From Myroides odoratimimus (GTDB lineage: Bacteria; Bacteroidota; Bacteroidia; Flavobacteriales; Flavobacteriaceae), in contig NZ_BCMQ01000019.1 of NCBI RefSeq assembly GCF_001485415.1, positions 1 to 64,000 on the forward strand: a DNA stretch of 64,000 bases. The letters run 5' to 3'. Shown here in pieces: positions 1 through 7,728 of this stretch; the first letter of the stretch is position 1, and each line of letters begins with the position of its first letter. The translations under genes were made by a program, and so were the position numbers. A model generated the notes under the pieces. It worked only from the letters and a program-made list of their open reading frames with translations, did not search any database and was not told where the DNA came from.

Positions 1-63
1 CAATAGCGTCCTAAACATTTAAAAAAAGGCACAAAAAAAGAGAGTTAATTTCGGATCTCAAAT

Positions 64-71
64 TATCTTTG
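64..71 (+). promoter_or_regulatory. Transposase -7 promoter element
   Basis: TATCTTTG fits the flavobacterial -7 consensus TAnnTTTG. It lies inside a small inverted repeat, CTCAAA (57-62) and TTTGAG (68-73), which may limit transcription. No clear -33 TTG is seen at the usual 17-23 base spacing. Confidence 0.5.
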
Positions 72-99
72 AGTTGCACACCTAAAAAAGACTCTCTCG

Positions 100-1269
100 A
101 TGGTAAATATAACACTGTTTTCACAAATAATAGCAAAACTTGATCGTTCAAAATTCAAAAAAATCGTAAAAGAAAAACAGACAGACAAACACAACAAAGG
201 ATTTAATAGTTGGAGTCACCTTGTCTCTATGTTATTTTGTCATTTTGCCCGTAGCAAATCTGTTCGTGATATTAGTAATGGACTTCGTTCAGCCACAGGC
301 AACCTAAATCACCTTGGTATAGATAGAGCACCATCTAAATCCTCAGTAAGTTATCAGAACATAAACAGAACTCATAAACTTTTTAAAGAGTATTATTTTG
401 TTTTACTTCAAAGTTTAGGACAGCACCCCAAATTTAAACAAGTGAAGTTTAGAATCAAGTCAAAAATCTTACTATTGGACTCCACCACAATATCACTATG
501 CTTGAGCATCTTTGATTGGGCTAAATACAAAACCAATAAAGGAGCAGTTAAAATGCACACATTACTTGATTTTGATGGAAATCTACCAGCTTATATCAAT
601 ATTACTAATGGTAAAACAGCTGATAATAAAGGAGCTTATGATATTCCTTTACTTAAAGGTAGTGTTATAGTTGCCGATCGTTTTTATAATGATTTTAGCC
701 TTTTAAACGTTTGGGACAGCAAACAAGTATTCTTTGTCATTAGACATAAAGACAACTTAAAATTTGAAACAATTAAAGAGTTGGAACTACCTGAGAATAG
801 ACATCAAAATATTTTAAAAGATGAGATAATTACTTTAACTAATAGTAACTCAAAACAACTATATCCTAATAAACTAAGACGAGTAGCGGTATGGGATCAA
901 GAAAATGAGCAAGTTATAGAGCTTATCACAAATCAATTTACTTGGACTGCTAATACAATTAGTGAGCTTTATAAAAGTAGATGGATGGTGGAAATATTCT
1001 TTAGAGACCTTAAACAACTTCTACACATTAAGTCTTTTATAGGAACTTCAGAAAATGCTGTAATGATACAAATTTGGACTGCACTTATCACTATTTTAAT
1101 ACTGAAAGCTCTACGTGCTCAGTCTCAATTTGGTTGGCATTTATCTAATTTAGTCGCTTTTATACGTCTAAACCTTTTTGTTAAAATTGAACTGCAAAAA
1201 TGGTTAGATAATCCGATAAATGAGGTAGAAAAACCCCCTCCAAAATTGATACAGGGGGTTCTGTTTTAA
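100..1269 (+). CDS. IS4-family transposase with N-terminal DUF4372-like region
   Basis: DDE transposase of 389 residues, full length for the family, moving its element by cut-and-paste. Visible catalytic residues are Asp127 (LLLDSTT), Asp193 (VADRFY) and Glu298 inside Y291-xx-R294-xxx-E298-x6-K305, which is the IS4 YREK signature. The basic N-terminal region (about residues 1-75) resembles the DUF4372 DNA-binding domain. A -7 element (64-71) precedes the ATG by 28 bases. No frameshift or stop interrupts the frame, so the protein is probably functional. The last codons double as a terminator hairpin. Confidence 0.93.
   Translation: MVNITLFSQIIAKLDRSKFKKIVKEKQTDKHNKGFNSWSHLVSMLFCHFARSKSVRDISNGLRSATGNLNHLGIDRAPSKSSVSYQNINRTHKLFKEYYFVLLQSLGQHPKFKQVKFRIKSKILLLDSTTISLCLSIFDWAKYKTNKGAVKMHTLLDFDGNLPAYINITNGKTADNKGAYDIPLLKGSVIVADRFYNDFSLLNVWDSKQVFFVIRHKDNLKFETIKELELPENRHQNILKDEIITLTNSNSKQLYPNKLRRVAVWDQENEQVIELITNQFTWTANTISELYKSRWMVEIFFRDLKQLLHIKSFIGTSENAVMIQIWTALITILILKALRAQSQFGWHLSNLVAFIRLNLFVKIELQKWLDNPINEVEKPPPKLIQGVLF
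1232..1266 (+). terminator. Terminator overlapping the transposase 3' end
   Basis: AACCCCCT (1232-1239) pairs with AGGGGGTT (1253-1260), an 8-bp stem with a 13-base loop, followed by CTGTTTT. The hairpin lies inside the coding sequence: the codons for the Pro-Pro-Pro and Gln-Gly-Val stretches form the two arms. It should end transcription at the stop codon and keep transposase transcripts out of the flank. Confidence 0.75.
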
Positions 1270-1506
1270 ATTTTATCGAAATATCATCTATAACCTACTA
1301 AAATGGGAGGATATTTTATGCCTTAAATTTATTTAGGACGCTATTGATAATTCTACACTATACCTCATCAATTAGTTCACTAAACTTGAGTATTGACAAG
1401 GGGTAATGCTATTTTTATCACAGATAGTATTCTAGAGTATTTTATTACCTCTATAATGATAATGTTCTTTTTAGAATAAAATTGATACCTACTCTACCTC
1501 TTCTAT

Positions 1507-1908
1507 TTAATCCCATTTATGCTCAGATGACAAGGCTAACTTACCTCCTCCTGTAAAGAATAACCCAACAGCAACTAAGGCATAGATACCTAATAACTCT
1601 ACCTTCCATCCACCATTATCATTTAAGCTAAAGATATCTGAGCTCTGTACTAATAACATAGCCGTAATACAATTAATTACAAATACTAAACTGGCTAATC
1701 GTGTTCTATATCCTATTAAGATCAGAAGAGGTGCTATCACTTCTCCTACATAGACTCCGTATCCGAAAAAGGCAGGAAGCCCTTTATCCATTAACACACT
1801 TTGGATAAACGAAATACCATTAAATAATTTTCCTATTCCGTATAACAACATTGGAAAGCCAATACTAATACGCGTAATTAATAAACCGATGTCTTGATTC
1901 TTGTTCAT
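1507..1908 (-). CDS. DoxX family membrane protein
   Basis: A 133-residue integral membrane protein with four predicted hydrophobic helices (about 9-27, 46-64, 70-87 and 100-120) in the DoxX pattern. The motif ISIGFPMLLYGIGKLFNG in helix 1 is typical. DoxX proteins are inner-membrane proteins loosely linked to quinone or thiol redox functions; no reaction can be assigned here. The start codon lies 12 bases after the stop of the upstream barrel gene, so the two are probably co-transcribed. Both lie downstream of a Crp-like regulator on the same strand. Confidence 0.85.
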   Translation of the reverse strand: MNKNQDIGLLITRISIGFPMLLYGIGKLFNGISFIQSVLMDKGLPAFFGYGVYVGEVIAPLLILIGYRTRLASLVFVINCITAMLLVQSSDIFSLNDNGGWKVELLGIYALVAVGLFFTGGGKLALSSEHKWD

Positions 1909-1920
1909 TTCTATTGTATT

Positions 1921-2541
1921 TTAAAGATTTATTTTTGCAAAAACACCAACGTTTTCTAGGTGTTTCCATGAATTATTAAACTGTTCTAAGTTGACTGCTA
2001 CACCGAAGCTATATTCCTCATACTTCACCCCTAATCTGATATGTTGGAATCCTCTGGTATATTCTTCTGCGTTCACATTACCGACTGCAGATACTCTGAA
2101 TAATCCTTTCACTTTATCTGTCAGCTGAGGGGTATATTCAAATAATAATGATTGTTCTAGTGTAAAACCTGCTTGGTATGTTGTCCCTACAGCATAAGAG
2201 AACAATACCTCCTTACCTGATACCTGATATTGAAGCAACATACTGGCAAACTTGCCTGGATTCTTAATTCCTATAGAGGTGTTTAAAGTAAAGTGTTTTG
2301 AAAATTGATAAGCTAGCGTATTACGCATAAATAGAATATTGTGCTTATCATTATCATATTCTGTATCGAATAGAATAAGGTTCTGAAGTTTGACCTTATC
2401 GCTAATCTGATAATTAAATGTATGGGTGTAAAAGTAAGAACGGTGACCTACCATTCCTTCTGGATTATATGAAAATTTCTGAGCGAAAACACCTTGCCCA
2501 AAAACCATTAAAATTACTACATAAAAAAAAGCTAATCTCAT
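1921..2541 (-). CDS. Probable outer-membrane beta-barrel protein
   Basis: About 206 residues from the Met at 2541. It begins with a signal peptide (MRLAFFYVVILMVFGQGVFA, cleavage before Gln) and continues as alternating polar/hydrophobic strands ending in Phe-Ala-Lys-Ile-Asn-Leu, as in small outer-membrane barrels. An upstream in-frame ATG at 2571 would add ten polar residues before the signal peptide. That start overlaps a -7 promoter element (2569-2576), so I prefer 2541. The function is unknown. It is probably co-transcribed with the DoxX gene 12 bases downstream. Confidence 0.6.
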   Translation of the reverse strand: MRLAFFYVVILMVFGQGVFAQKFSYNPEGMVGHRSYFYTHTFNYQISDKVKLQNLILFDTEYDNDKHNILFMRNTLAYQFSKHFTLNTSIGIKNPGKFASMLLQYQVSGKEVLFSYAVGTTYQAGFTLEQSLLFEYTPQLTDKVKGLFRVSAVGNVNAEEYTRGFQHIRLGVKYEEYSFGVAVNLEQFNNSWKHLENVGVFAKINL

Positions 2542-2568
2542 TTGTCTTCTATTCTTATTTGTATAAGA

Positions 2569-2576
2569 CAAATGTA
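2569..2576 (-). promoter_or_regulatory. -7 promoter element for the barrel-doxX pair
   Basis: On the minus strand this reads TACATTTG, matching TAnnTTTG. It sits 28 bases upstream of the preferred ATG at 2541 and overlaps the alternative ATG at 2571, which supports the downstream start. Confidence 0.5.
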
Positions 2577-2643
2577 TTAGCTCGAGAGAACGTGCTTCTT
2601 AAGATAACTTAAGAAAAACTTATTAGGTAAAAAAACTTATTTA

Positions 2644-3234
2644 TTATAAGTTCTTTTTCTTTAAATAGCTTAGAAACTCAGGAGTCACACCTAGATAAGA
2701 GGCTATGATATACTGAGGTACACGTTGCTCTATATCTCTGTACTCCTTTATAAACTTCTGATAACGAGAGTACACCTCTGTACTGAGATTCTCTAACATA
2801 CGCTCCTGTAGTGCTACATAAGCACTCTGAATCTTAATTCTAAAAAATGTAGATATCTCCGGAACTTCTTGATAGAGTTGCTCTAGATTAGATTGACTAA
2901 TTTGCAAAATTACAGCAGGTTCGATAGCTTGAATATACATCTGAGAATCTTTCTGTGTCAAAAAACTATACAAATCATTTATCCACCAATTCTCAATACC
3001 AATCTGTAGGGTATGCTCTTGACTATTCTCATCTAGATAATAACATCTAGCGCTCCCTTCTACAATAAAGCGCATAGACTTAGAAGGTTGCCCTGGAGTG
3101 AGAAGAAACTCTTTCCTTTTTAATTTCACTATTTCTACGCTGTCTAATACTTTATGTACAGTGTGTTCATCCAGTGTAATAGTTTGTCTTAAATGTGCTA
3201 TAAAGACATCAAAATACTGCTCCTGCATATTCAT
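2644..3234 (-). CDS. Crp/Fnr family transcriptional regulator
   Basis: 196 residues. The N-terminal cyclic-nucleotide-binding-like beta-roll spans about 20-120 (note KEFLLTPGQPSKSMRFIVEG). A dimer helix follows, then a short helix-turn-helix at about 170-193 with the recognition helix in TPEFLSYLKKK. This compact layout is common in Bacteroidota Crp-like regulators, many of which lack the residues that bind cAMP. It lies 102 bases upstream of the barrel-doxX pair on the same strand and may regulate it; that link is inferred only from position. Confidence 0.85.
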   Translation of the reverse strand: MNMQEQYFDVFIAHLRQTITLDEHTVHKVLDSVEIVKLKRKEFLLTPGQPSKSMRFIVEGSARCYYLDENSQEHTLQIGIENWWINDLYSFLTQKDSQMYIQAIEPAVILQISQSNLEQLYQEVPEISTFFRIKIQSAYVALQERMLENLSTEVYSRYQKFIKEYRDIEQRVPQYIIASYLGVTPEFLSYLKKKNL

Positions 3235-3552
3235 TGCTCAAAAATAAAAAACAAAGAAACACTTTTTACAGCAATATAAAAACGATAAAAAAAGCTTTAT
3301 TATCAACAAAACATATCACATATCAAACAATATCATTTTATAATGAAGCTTAACAAACACTCCTGTTTTGTATTCTAAAAAGCTTTATTACTTTTAGGGT
3401 AAGACAATCAAAGGTTAGAAGGTCTTAATCTATAATTACTACTATTAACAACACAATCAACTACTTTTTATCAATGAAAAAGGGACTATCGCTTGATAGT
3501 CCCTTTTTTAATTTATCTATAATAGATTCTAAAAAACACTCTTTATTACTAC
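3235..3552. other. Intergenic region, 318 bp
   Basis: AT-rich spacer between the Crp-like gene and the SMR gene. It holds a 14-base direct repeat, AAAAAGCTTTATTA, at 3289-3302 and 3377-3390, and the SMR terminator at 3477-3509. No open frame or RNA gene was seen. Confidence 0.5.
3477..3509 (-). terminator. Terminator downstream of the SMR gene
   Basis: A perfect 14-bp stem, AAAAAGGGACTATC (3477-3490) with GATAGTCCCTTTTT, closed by a GCTT loop. T-runs on both strands make it bidirectional. It lies 43 bases beyond the SMR stop codon. Confidence 0.85.
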
Positions 3553-3882
3553 TTATGATGCAGCTACTACTTTAAGCCCAATAATAGACCCTATCAAAGT
3601 AGCGATAAAAAACATCCTCCAAAAAGTAGCAGGATCTTTAAACACAAATATTCCTACTAATACTGTTCCTACAGCACCTATACCAGTCCATACTGCATAA
3701 GCTGTTCCTAGTGGTAAGGATTGAGTTGCCTTTACAAGGGCTGCCATACTACAAACTAAGGCTATCAAAAAAGCGGCATACCATCCTACTGCTTCTGTTC
3801 CTGTAGCCTCCTTAGCTTTACCTAAGCAAAAAGTAAAACCTACTTCAAATAATCCACCAATAATTAAAATTATCCAGTTCAT
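3553..3882 (-). CDS. SMR-family exporter, guanidinium-exporter (Gdx/SugE) type
   Basis: 109 residues in four transmembrane helices with the essential Glu13 of small multidrug resistance proteins. The segment SLPLGTAYAVWTGIGAVG is the Gdx/SugE subtype signature; these proteins export guanidinium in antiport with protons, while related members export quaternary ammonium compounds. I saw no guanidine riboswitch upstream. The leader does hold an imperfect inverted repeat (3913-3958). SMR proteins act as antiparallel dimers, and no second SMR gene is adjacent, so a homodimer is likely. Confidence 0.88.
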   Translation of the reverse strand: MNWIILIIGGLFEVGFTFCLGKAKEATGTEAVGWYAAFLIALVCSMAALVKATQSLPLGTAYAVWTGIGAVGTVLVGIFVFKDPATFWRMFFIATLIGSIIGLKVVAAS

Positions 3883-3912
3883 TTGTTCTAAAAATTTAAG
3901 CGTGCAAAGGTG

Positions 3913-3958
3913 GAGAATATAATTTTATTATTTTTTATCAAATGAAAATAAAATTCTC
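3913..3958 (-). promoter_or_regulatory. Possible operator upstream of the SMR gene
   Basis: An imperfect inverted repeat: GAGAAT (3913-3918) plus AATTTTATT (3921-3929) face AATAAAATTCTC (3947-3958). It lies just upstream of a near -7 element (minus-strand CACCTTTG, 3905-3912), where a repressor could act. The upstream half runs into ATTCTCATTTATTT (3953-3966), a 14-mer also found upstream of the MFS exporter. Confidence 0.3.
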
Positions 3959-4007
3959 ATTTATTTTTAATATAGAAACTTATCTACTAAGTGTAATTAT
4001 TCTTGAC

Positions 4008-4817
4008 CTATAAACAAGAATTAGCAAATGCTAGAATACTTCGGTTTAAGACAGCATATAGTTCTGCTGACAGTTCCTTATACCTCTTCTCTTGATTATC
4101 ATTACTGAGCTGTCCTACATCATTCCACGAGCCCATCCCCCCGAATACATAGGCTCTATCAGTAGCTTCCATTAAGGCTAAAGCCTCTTCTGTGTATCCC
4201 CCTTCTACGATCATATCTTTTAGATAGGTAGTTGTAGACGGCTTCTTATTCTCTAATACACTCTTAGCTCCTGTGAATATCGCTTCCCAATTAGAAAGTT
4301 CTTCTACCTTACAAAAAGCTACTAGCTCTTCTAATACTGACATAAGGGCTAAGCTCTGTTCTTTTATCTCATACTTAGTGCTAGGCAATTCGTCAATAGG
4401 AGCAAGTCTATAGGTTACATCCCATATTCTATCTGCACCTAACTGACGTTTATCCTCATTGACCTCCCACTTGCTATACCAAAACTCTGATCGATCTTCT
4501 AACACAGTCTCTACCATCCATACTCCCCCACCTCCTACAAATCCTGCTGTCATATACTCTGGTGTATTCGGTTTTGCAAAAGATTGATAGAATAACTTTA
4601 CTTGCTTTACTCCTCTGAATTTTAAAGAAATAAACCAGTCTATAGGCGCTTGAGTTGTATATTGACTCTTATCTCCTACTACAGGAATATGAAATAACAC
4701 TTTATTACAATACATAGAGATCTTCTCTCCTTGATTAGAAATCTCTGGTAAATGATCATTTAAGTATGCGTTAGAATAACTAACTACACTAACCATTTGA
4801 AGGATCGATACATTCAT
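4008..4817 (-). CDS. Hypothetical protein
   Basis: About 269 residues from the Met at 4817. The frame extends to an ATG at 4865, but those 16 extra residues come from AT-rich leader-like sequence. The protein looks soluble and acidic, rich in Glu and Trp. A Gly-rich motif (AGFVGGGGVWMVE) sits near residue 100 and another Gly-rich stretch (YVFGGMGSWNDV) near residue 220. No signal peptide or membrane segment is seen, and I do not recognise the family. It is transcribed divergently from a MocR-type regulator, which may control it. Confidence 0.6.
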   Translation of the reverse strand: MNVSILQMVSVVSYSNAYLNDHLPEISNQGEKISMYCNKVLFHIPVVGDKSQYTTQAPIDWFISLKFRGVKQVKLFYQSFAKPNTPEYMTAGFVGGGGVWMVETVLEDRSEFWYSKWEVNEDKRQLGADRIWDVTYRLAPIDELPSTKYEIKEQSLALMSVLEELVAFCKVEELSNWEAIFTGAKSVLENKKPSTTTYLKDMIVEGGYTEEALALMEATDRAYVFGGMGSWNDVGQLSNDNQEKRYKELSAELYAVLNRSILAFANSCL

Positions 4818-4876
4818 AGCTATAAAATAAAGCCCTAAATTATATAAATATACGATAGGACACAAAAACTAAAAGC

Positions 4877-4922
4877 CAATATTCACAAAAATATTGAGCA
4901 TAAAAAAGTATATCTATATGCT
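4877..4922. promoter_or_regulatory. Paired dyads in the divergent intergenic region
   Basis: CAATATT (4877-4883) and AATATTG (4890-4896) form a perfect 7-bp inverted repeat with a 6-base spacer. Next to it, AGCATA (4897-4902) and TATGCT (4917-4922) form a second dyad. Both lie between the unknown gene and the MocR-type regulator and could be its operator. Confidence 0.35.
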
Positions 4923-4968
4923 AAAAACTGTATATTGCTGGAATAGATAATACTTAATATTTCTAATC

Positions 4969-6465
4969 ATGGCTAGTCCGGTTAAAATCCCTTATCAGAG
5001 TTTTATAAAAATAGATAGAAACTCTACTACTGCAGTATATATGCAAATCGCTAATCAGTTTAGCAATGCTATACAACGCAACTTTATCCCTGAAGGGACT
5101 AAACTACCTGGCACTAGAACAATCGCAACATTGCTTTCGGTAAATAGAAATACAGTAATCGCGGCATTTGAAGAAATAGCAACACAAGGATGGATAGAAA
5201 TGATCCCTAATAAAGGGTGTTTTGTATTGAGCAAAAAGTCTATTCGCCCTAAAACAAGTACTGATATAGATTATCAGAATATTCAACAATATCCAAGTAA
5301 ACCAGGATATTCCTTTCAAGTCAATAATGTGCTAGATTCTCCTTATGAGACAAATCATTGTGACTATATGTTTAATGATGGTACGACAGATACAAGAATA
5401 AGCCAACTGAGTCAACTATCTTCTTTCTATAGTGCTAACCTCAAAAGAAAAAGCAATCGAAAAAAACTATACAATATAAAAAGTGAGGATAACTACCCAT
5501 TCAAAAGTAATATGGCGAATTATCTAAACCTATCTAGAGGACTACATATCAGTAAGAATAATATACTGATCACACGTAATACCGAAATGAGTATCTACAT
5601 CGCTTGTAGAGTACTACTATCTCCTGGTGATAAAGTGATCGTAGCTAAGCTGAGCTACTACTCTAGTAATATGACATTTCAAGAAACTGGAGCTCATGTA
5701 CTAACAGTACCTGTAGATGAGCATGGTATAGATGTACAAGCTATAGAAGAACTGTGTAAATCTCATACTATTCGTATGCTGTATTTAACACCTCATCATC
5801 ACTACCCTACTACTGTAACACTAAGTGCACAGCGCAGAGTAAAACTTCTCAACTTAGCACGTAAGTATGGTTTTATTATTCTAGAGGATGATTATGATTA
5901 TGACTTCCATTATGACAAAAGCCCTGTATTACCACTAGCAAGTGTAGACTCAGATGGTATGGTAGTATATATAGGATCATTTGGCAAATCATTAGCGCCA
6001 ACTTTTGAGCATGGGTTTATTGTAGCACCAGAAAGTGTATTAATAGAAATGCAGAAATACCTGAGATTACTAGATCCTAGAGGAGACATTATCATGGAAC
6101 AGGTACTAAATGAATTAATAGAAGAAGGCGAAATCTTTAGATATCTAAAAAAAGCTTCTAAAATATACAAAGAAAGACGGGACTCTTTCGCTGAATTATT
6201 ACAACAGTTCTTTAATAATGATATTCATTTTACAGTACCTGCTGGTGGATTAGCTATTTGGACAGAATGGAACATTCCTATTAACCTGATGCAACTACAT
6301 AAACAATGTGCTAAAAATAACTTATATCTACCTAAAACCCTACTCTATCAAGACAGAAAATTAACAGGAATGAGATTAGGATTTGGTCATTTAACAAAAG
6401 ATGAAATGGAAGTTAACCTAGATATTCTTTATCGTACTATACATGCGCTAAAACCTTCTAAATAG
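4969..6465 (+). CDS. MocR-type regulator (GntR helix-turn-helix fused to aminotransferase fold)
   Basis: 498 residues. The winged helix-turn-helix of the GntR family is at about 15-80 (GTKLPGTRTIATLLSVNRNT). A fold-type I aminotransferase-like domain at about 130-495 carries the EDDYDYDFHY motif and the PLP lysine Lys340 in YIGSFGKSLAP. Such proteins sense amino compounds or PLP rather than catalyse, and control nearby genes. In typical members an Arg follows the lysine by seven residues; here that position is Glu347. A Bacteroidota subgroup may naturally differ there. The likely target is the divergent gene or its own promoter. Confidence 0.88.
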   Translation: MASPVKIPYQSFIKIDRNSTTAVYMQIANQFSNAIQRNFIPEGTKLPGTRTIATLLSVNRNTVIAAFEEIATQGWIEMIPNKGCFVLSKKSIRPKTSTDIDYQNIQQYPSKPGYSFQVNNVLDSPYETNHCDYMFNDGTTDTRISQLSQLSSFYSANLKRKSNRKKLYNIKSEDNYPFKSNMANYLNLSRGLHISKNNILITRNTEMSIYIACRVLLSPGDKVIVAKLSYYSSNMTFQETGAHVLTVPVDEHGIDVQAIEELCKSHTIRMLYLTPHHHYPTTVTLSAQRRVKLLNLARKYGFIILEDDYDYDFHYDKSPVLPLASVDSDGMVVYIGSFGKSLAPTFEHGFIVAPESVLIEMQKYLRLLDPRGDIIMEQVLNELIEEGEIFRYLKKASKIYKERRDSFAELLQQFFNNDIHFTVPAGGLAIWTEWNIPINLMQLHKQCAKNNLYLPKTLLYQDRKLTGMRLGFGHLTKDEMEVNLDILYRTIHALKPSK

Positions 6466-6511
6466 AAACCAATTCACATTATTTTAAATACCCATATTTA
6501 ATTTTTATCAT

Positions 6512-6519
6512 TATATTTG
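6512..6519 (+). promoter_or_regulatory. -7 element of the lipoprotein gene
   Basis: TATATTTG matches TAnnTTTG and lies 29 bases upstream of the ATG at 6549, so this gene probably has its own promoter rather than reading through from the MocR-type gene. Confidence 0.45.
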
Positions 6520-6548
6520 TTTAGTATTTCCTAATTTTAACAATTAAT

Positions 6549-6929
6549 ATGAAAACATTTAAGACTAGTATTTTTATAATATTATGTGGAGTAGCCTTTT
6601 ATAGCTGTAAAAAGGAAGAGAGCTTTAAACTTCCTGAAATGTCAGAACATGAAAAGTCATTAAGCATACATGTGATTGGTGATTGGACAGAATTCACTCC
6701 CTTTAATGAGAATAAGCCTAAGAGTTTTTCTTTAAAAGAGAATGGAGACGCTACATCAGTAAATATGATGACTAGTGAATATGAGAATTGGTGGATACAG
6801 AATCACGAACTTCTAGTGTTATCTAATAGAGATACCTTACATTTTACAATCAAAGCAAGTAGTGAGAATATCCTTGTTTTAGAAAAAAAAAATCAAGAGT
6901 TTACCTATAAAAGAGTAGGTACAAATTAA
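6549..6929 (+). CDS. Small lipoprotein of unknown function
   Basis: 126 residues. A signal peptide ends in the lipobox FYSC with the modified Cys at 20, followed by Lys-Lys-Glu-Glu, an acidic/basic patch like the export signals of surface lipoproteins in this phylum. The body (GDWTEFTPFNENKPKSFSLKENGDATSVN...) resembles small lipocalin-like beta proteins with a conserved G-x-W, but I do not recognise a named family. A run of ten A at 6883-6892 lies within the codons for Glu-Lys-Lys-Asn and could slip. It ends in a shared terminator. Confidence 0.75.
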   Translation: MKTFKTSIFIILCGVAFYSCKKEESFKLPEMSEHEKSLSIHVIGDWTEFTPFNENKPKSFSLKENGDATSVNMMTSEYENWWIQNHELLVLSNRDTLHFTIKASSENILVLEKKNQEFTYKRVGTN

Positions 6930-6950
6930 TTTATACCTTCAAACATAAAC

Positions 6951-6990
6951 AAGAGAGGGAAGTATCATAACGTATACTTCCCTCTCTTTT
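6951..6990 (+). terminator. Bidirectional terminator
   Basis: A perfect 15-bp stem between 6951-6965 (AAGAGAGGGAAGTAT) and 6974-6988, with loop CATAACGT and then a T-run. It lies between two convergent genes and serves both strands. Confidence 0.88.
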
Positions 6991-7006
6991 TTTATATTGT
7001 CATATA

Positions 7007-7705
7007 TCACCAAATCGGTATTTTATGCAGATAAGCTAGCTGGAATAATTTGTCCTCTATAGCATCACTTCTAATATATCCTTTATACTTAGATGAGCTC
7101 ATTTCTTTATAAATACGTTTAGCTTGACCTACTAGACCTTCTTGCTTTATAAAGTTATTAAAGCCTAAACAATTCTCTTCATAAGAAGCAAAACATGTCA
7201 TAAAATCTAATGGATATACAAACTGTTTAGGAGACATATTTATATTAAATCTCCATCCTTGTTCAATAGTATAAGCTATCAGTGCCTCTCTATTTCTAAA
7301 CTGCTCAAATATCGGATTCACATAAGTAGAAAGAAGCTCACTGAAAACAGCTGTTTGCTCATCAAGGTTCTTGGAGTTAATTTCCCAACTAAATTTCTTC
7401 GGGAGAACAGGAATAACATCATTAAGATTAGCGATAAAAACAGTATCTACTGCTAAATCCTTACTTCTGTACTTCTGCAACCTCCATGTTTTTAACTGTT
7501 CTGACAACACCATGACAAAGCATGATAACTGTACACTAGTTTTCACTTCGCTCTGAATAGCATGAAACTTCAATACTAACTCAAAATCTGATGATTCTAT
7601 TCGTTGTTTTAATATCAGACCTTTCTGAGTAGCTACAAAGCCTTCATGTAGATAAGGTGTACTGATATTCTGAATAAACTGTAAAAAAACTTGTTTCCCT
7701 GACAT
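7007..7705 (-). CDS. Hypothetical protein
   Basis: 232 residues, soluble, with no signal peptide or membrane helix. The N-terminal half (about 1-75) has the pattern of a small alpha/beta domain that starts with a hydrophobic helix and a G-F-V strand (YLHEGFVATQKGLILKQR), loosely like DUF4304 proteins; this is a weak impression. Aromatic residues cluster in the C-terminal half (EQGWRFNINM, FMTCFASYEENC). It is the last gene of a run whose other members are a DUF4328 protein, a secreted protein and a phosphatase, with 23 bases separating it from the DUF4328 gene. Confidence 0.65.
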   Translation of the reverse strand: MSGKQVFLQFIQNISTPYLHEGFVATQKGLILKQRIESSDFELVLKFHAIQSEVKTSVQLSCFVMVLSEQLKTWRLQKYRSKDLAVDTVFIANLNDVIPVLPKKFSWEINSKNLDEQTAVFSELLSTYVNPIFEQFRNREALIAYTIEQGWRFNINMSPKQFVYPLDFMTCFASYEENCLGFNNFIKQEGLVGQAKRIYKEMSSSKYKGYIRSDAIEDKLFQLAYLHKIPIW

Positions 7706-7728
7706 AAAAACAGTTTAAGGGTTGTATT

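Larger units (their letters stand above)
1..1346 (+). mobile_element. IS4-family insertion sequence
   Basis: A 1346-bp element with one transposase gene. Its ends carry a perfect 15-bp terminal inverted repeat: CAATAGCGTCCTAAA at 1-15 and its reverse complement at 1332-1346. The left repeat begins at the first base, so the target-site duplication can only be half visible, starting at ATAATTCTAC from 1347. The family is assigned from the transposase, which has the Y-(2)-R-(3)-E-(6)-K signature of IS4 enzymes. The element looks intact. I cannot name the exact IS without a database. Confidence 0.9.

Noticed and set aside
2418..2612. Plus-strand open frame of 64 codons
   Set aside because: It lies opposite the barrel gene's signal peptide and promoter, with no promoter of its own and no protein-like composition.
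3289..3390. Direct repeat AAAAAGCTTTATTA as a possible attachment site
   Set aside because: Only 88 bases apart with nothing between them, and AT-rich; no integrase is nearby.
3883..4007. Guanidine riboswitch upstream of the Gdx/SugE-type gene
   Set aside because: The leader is too short and lacks the conserved guanidine-I bases; the inverted repeat there is better read as an operator.
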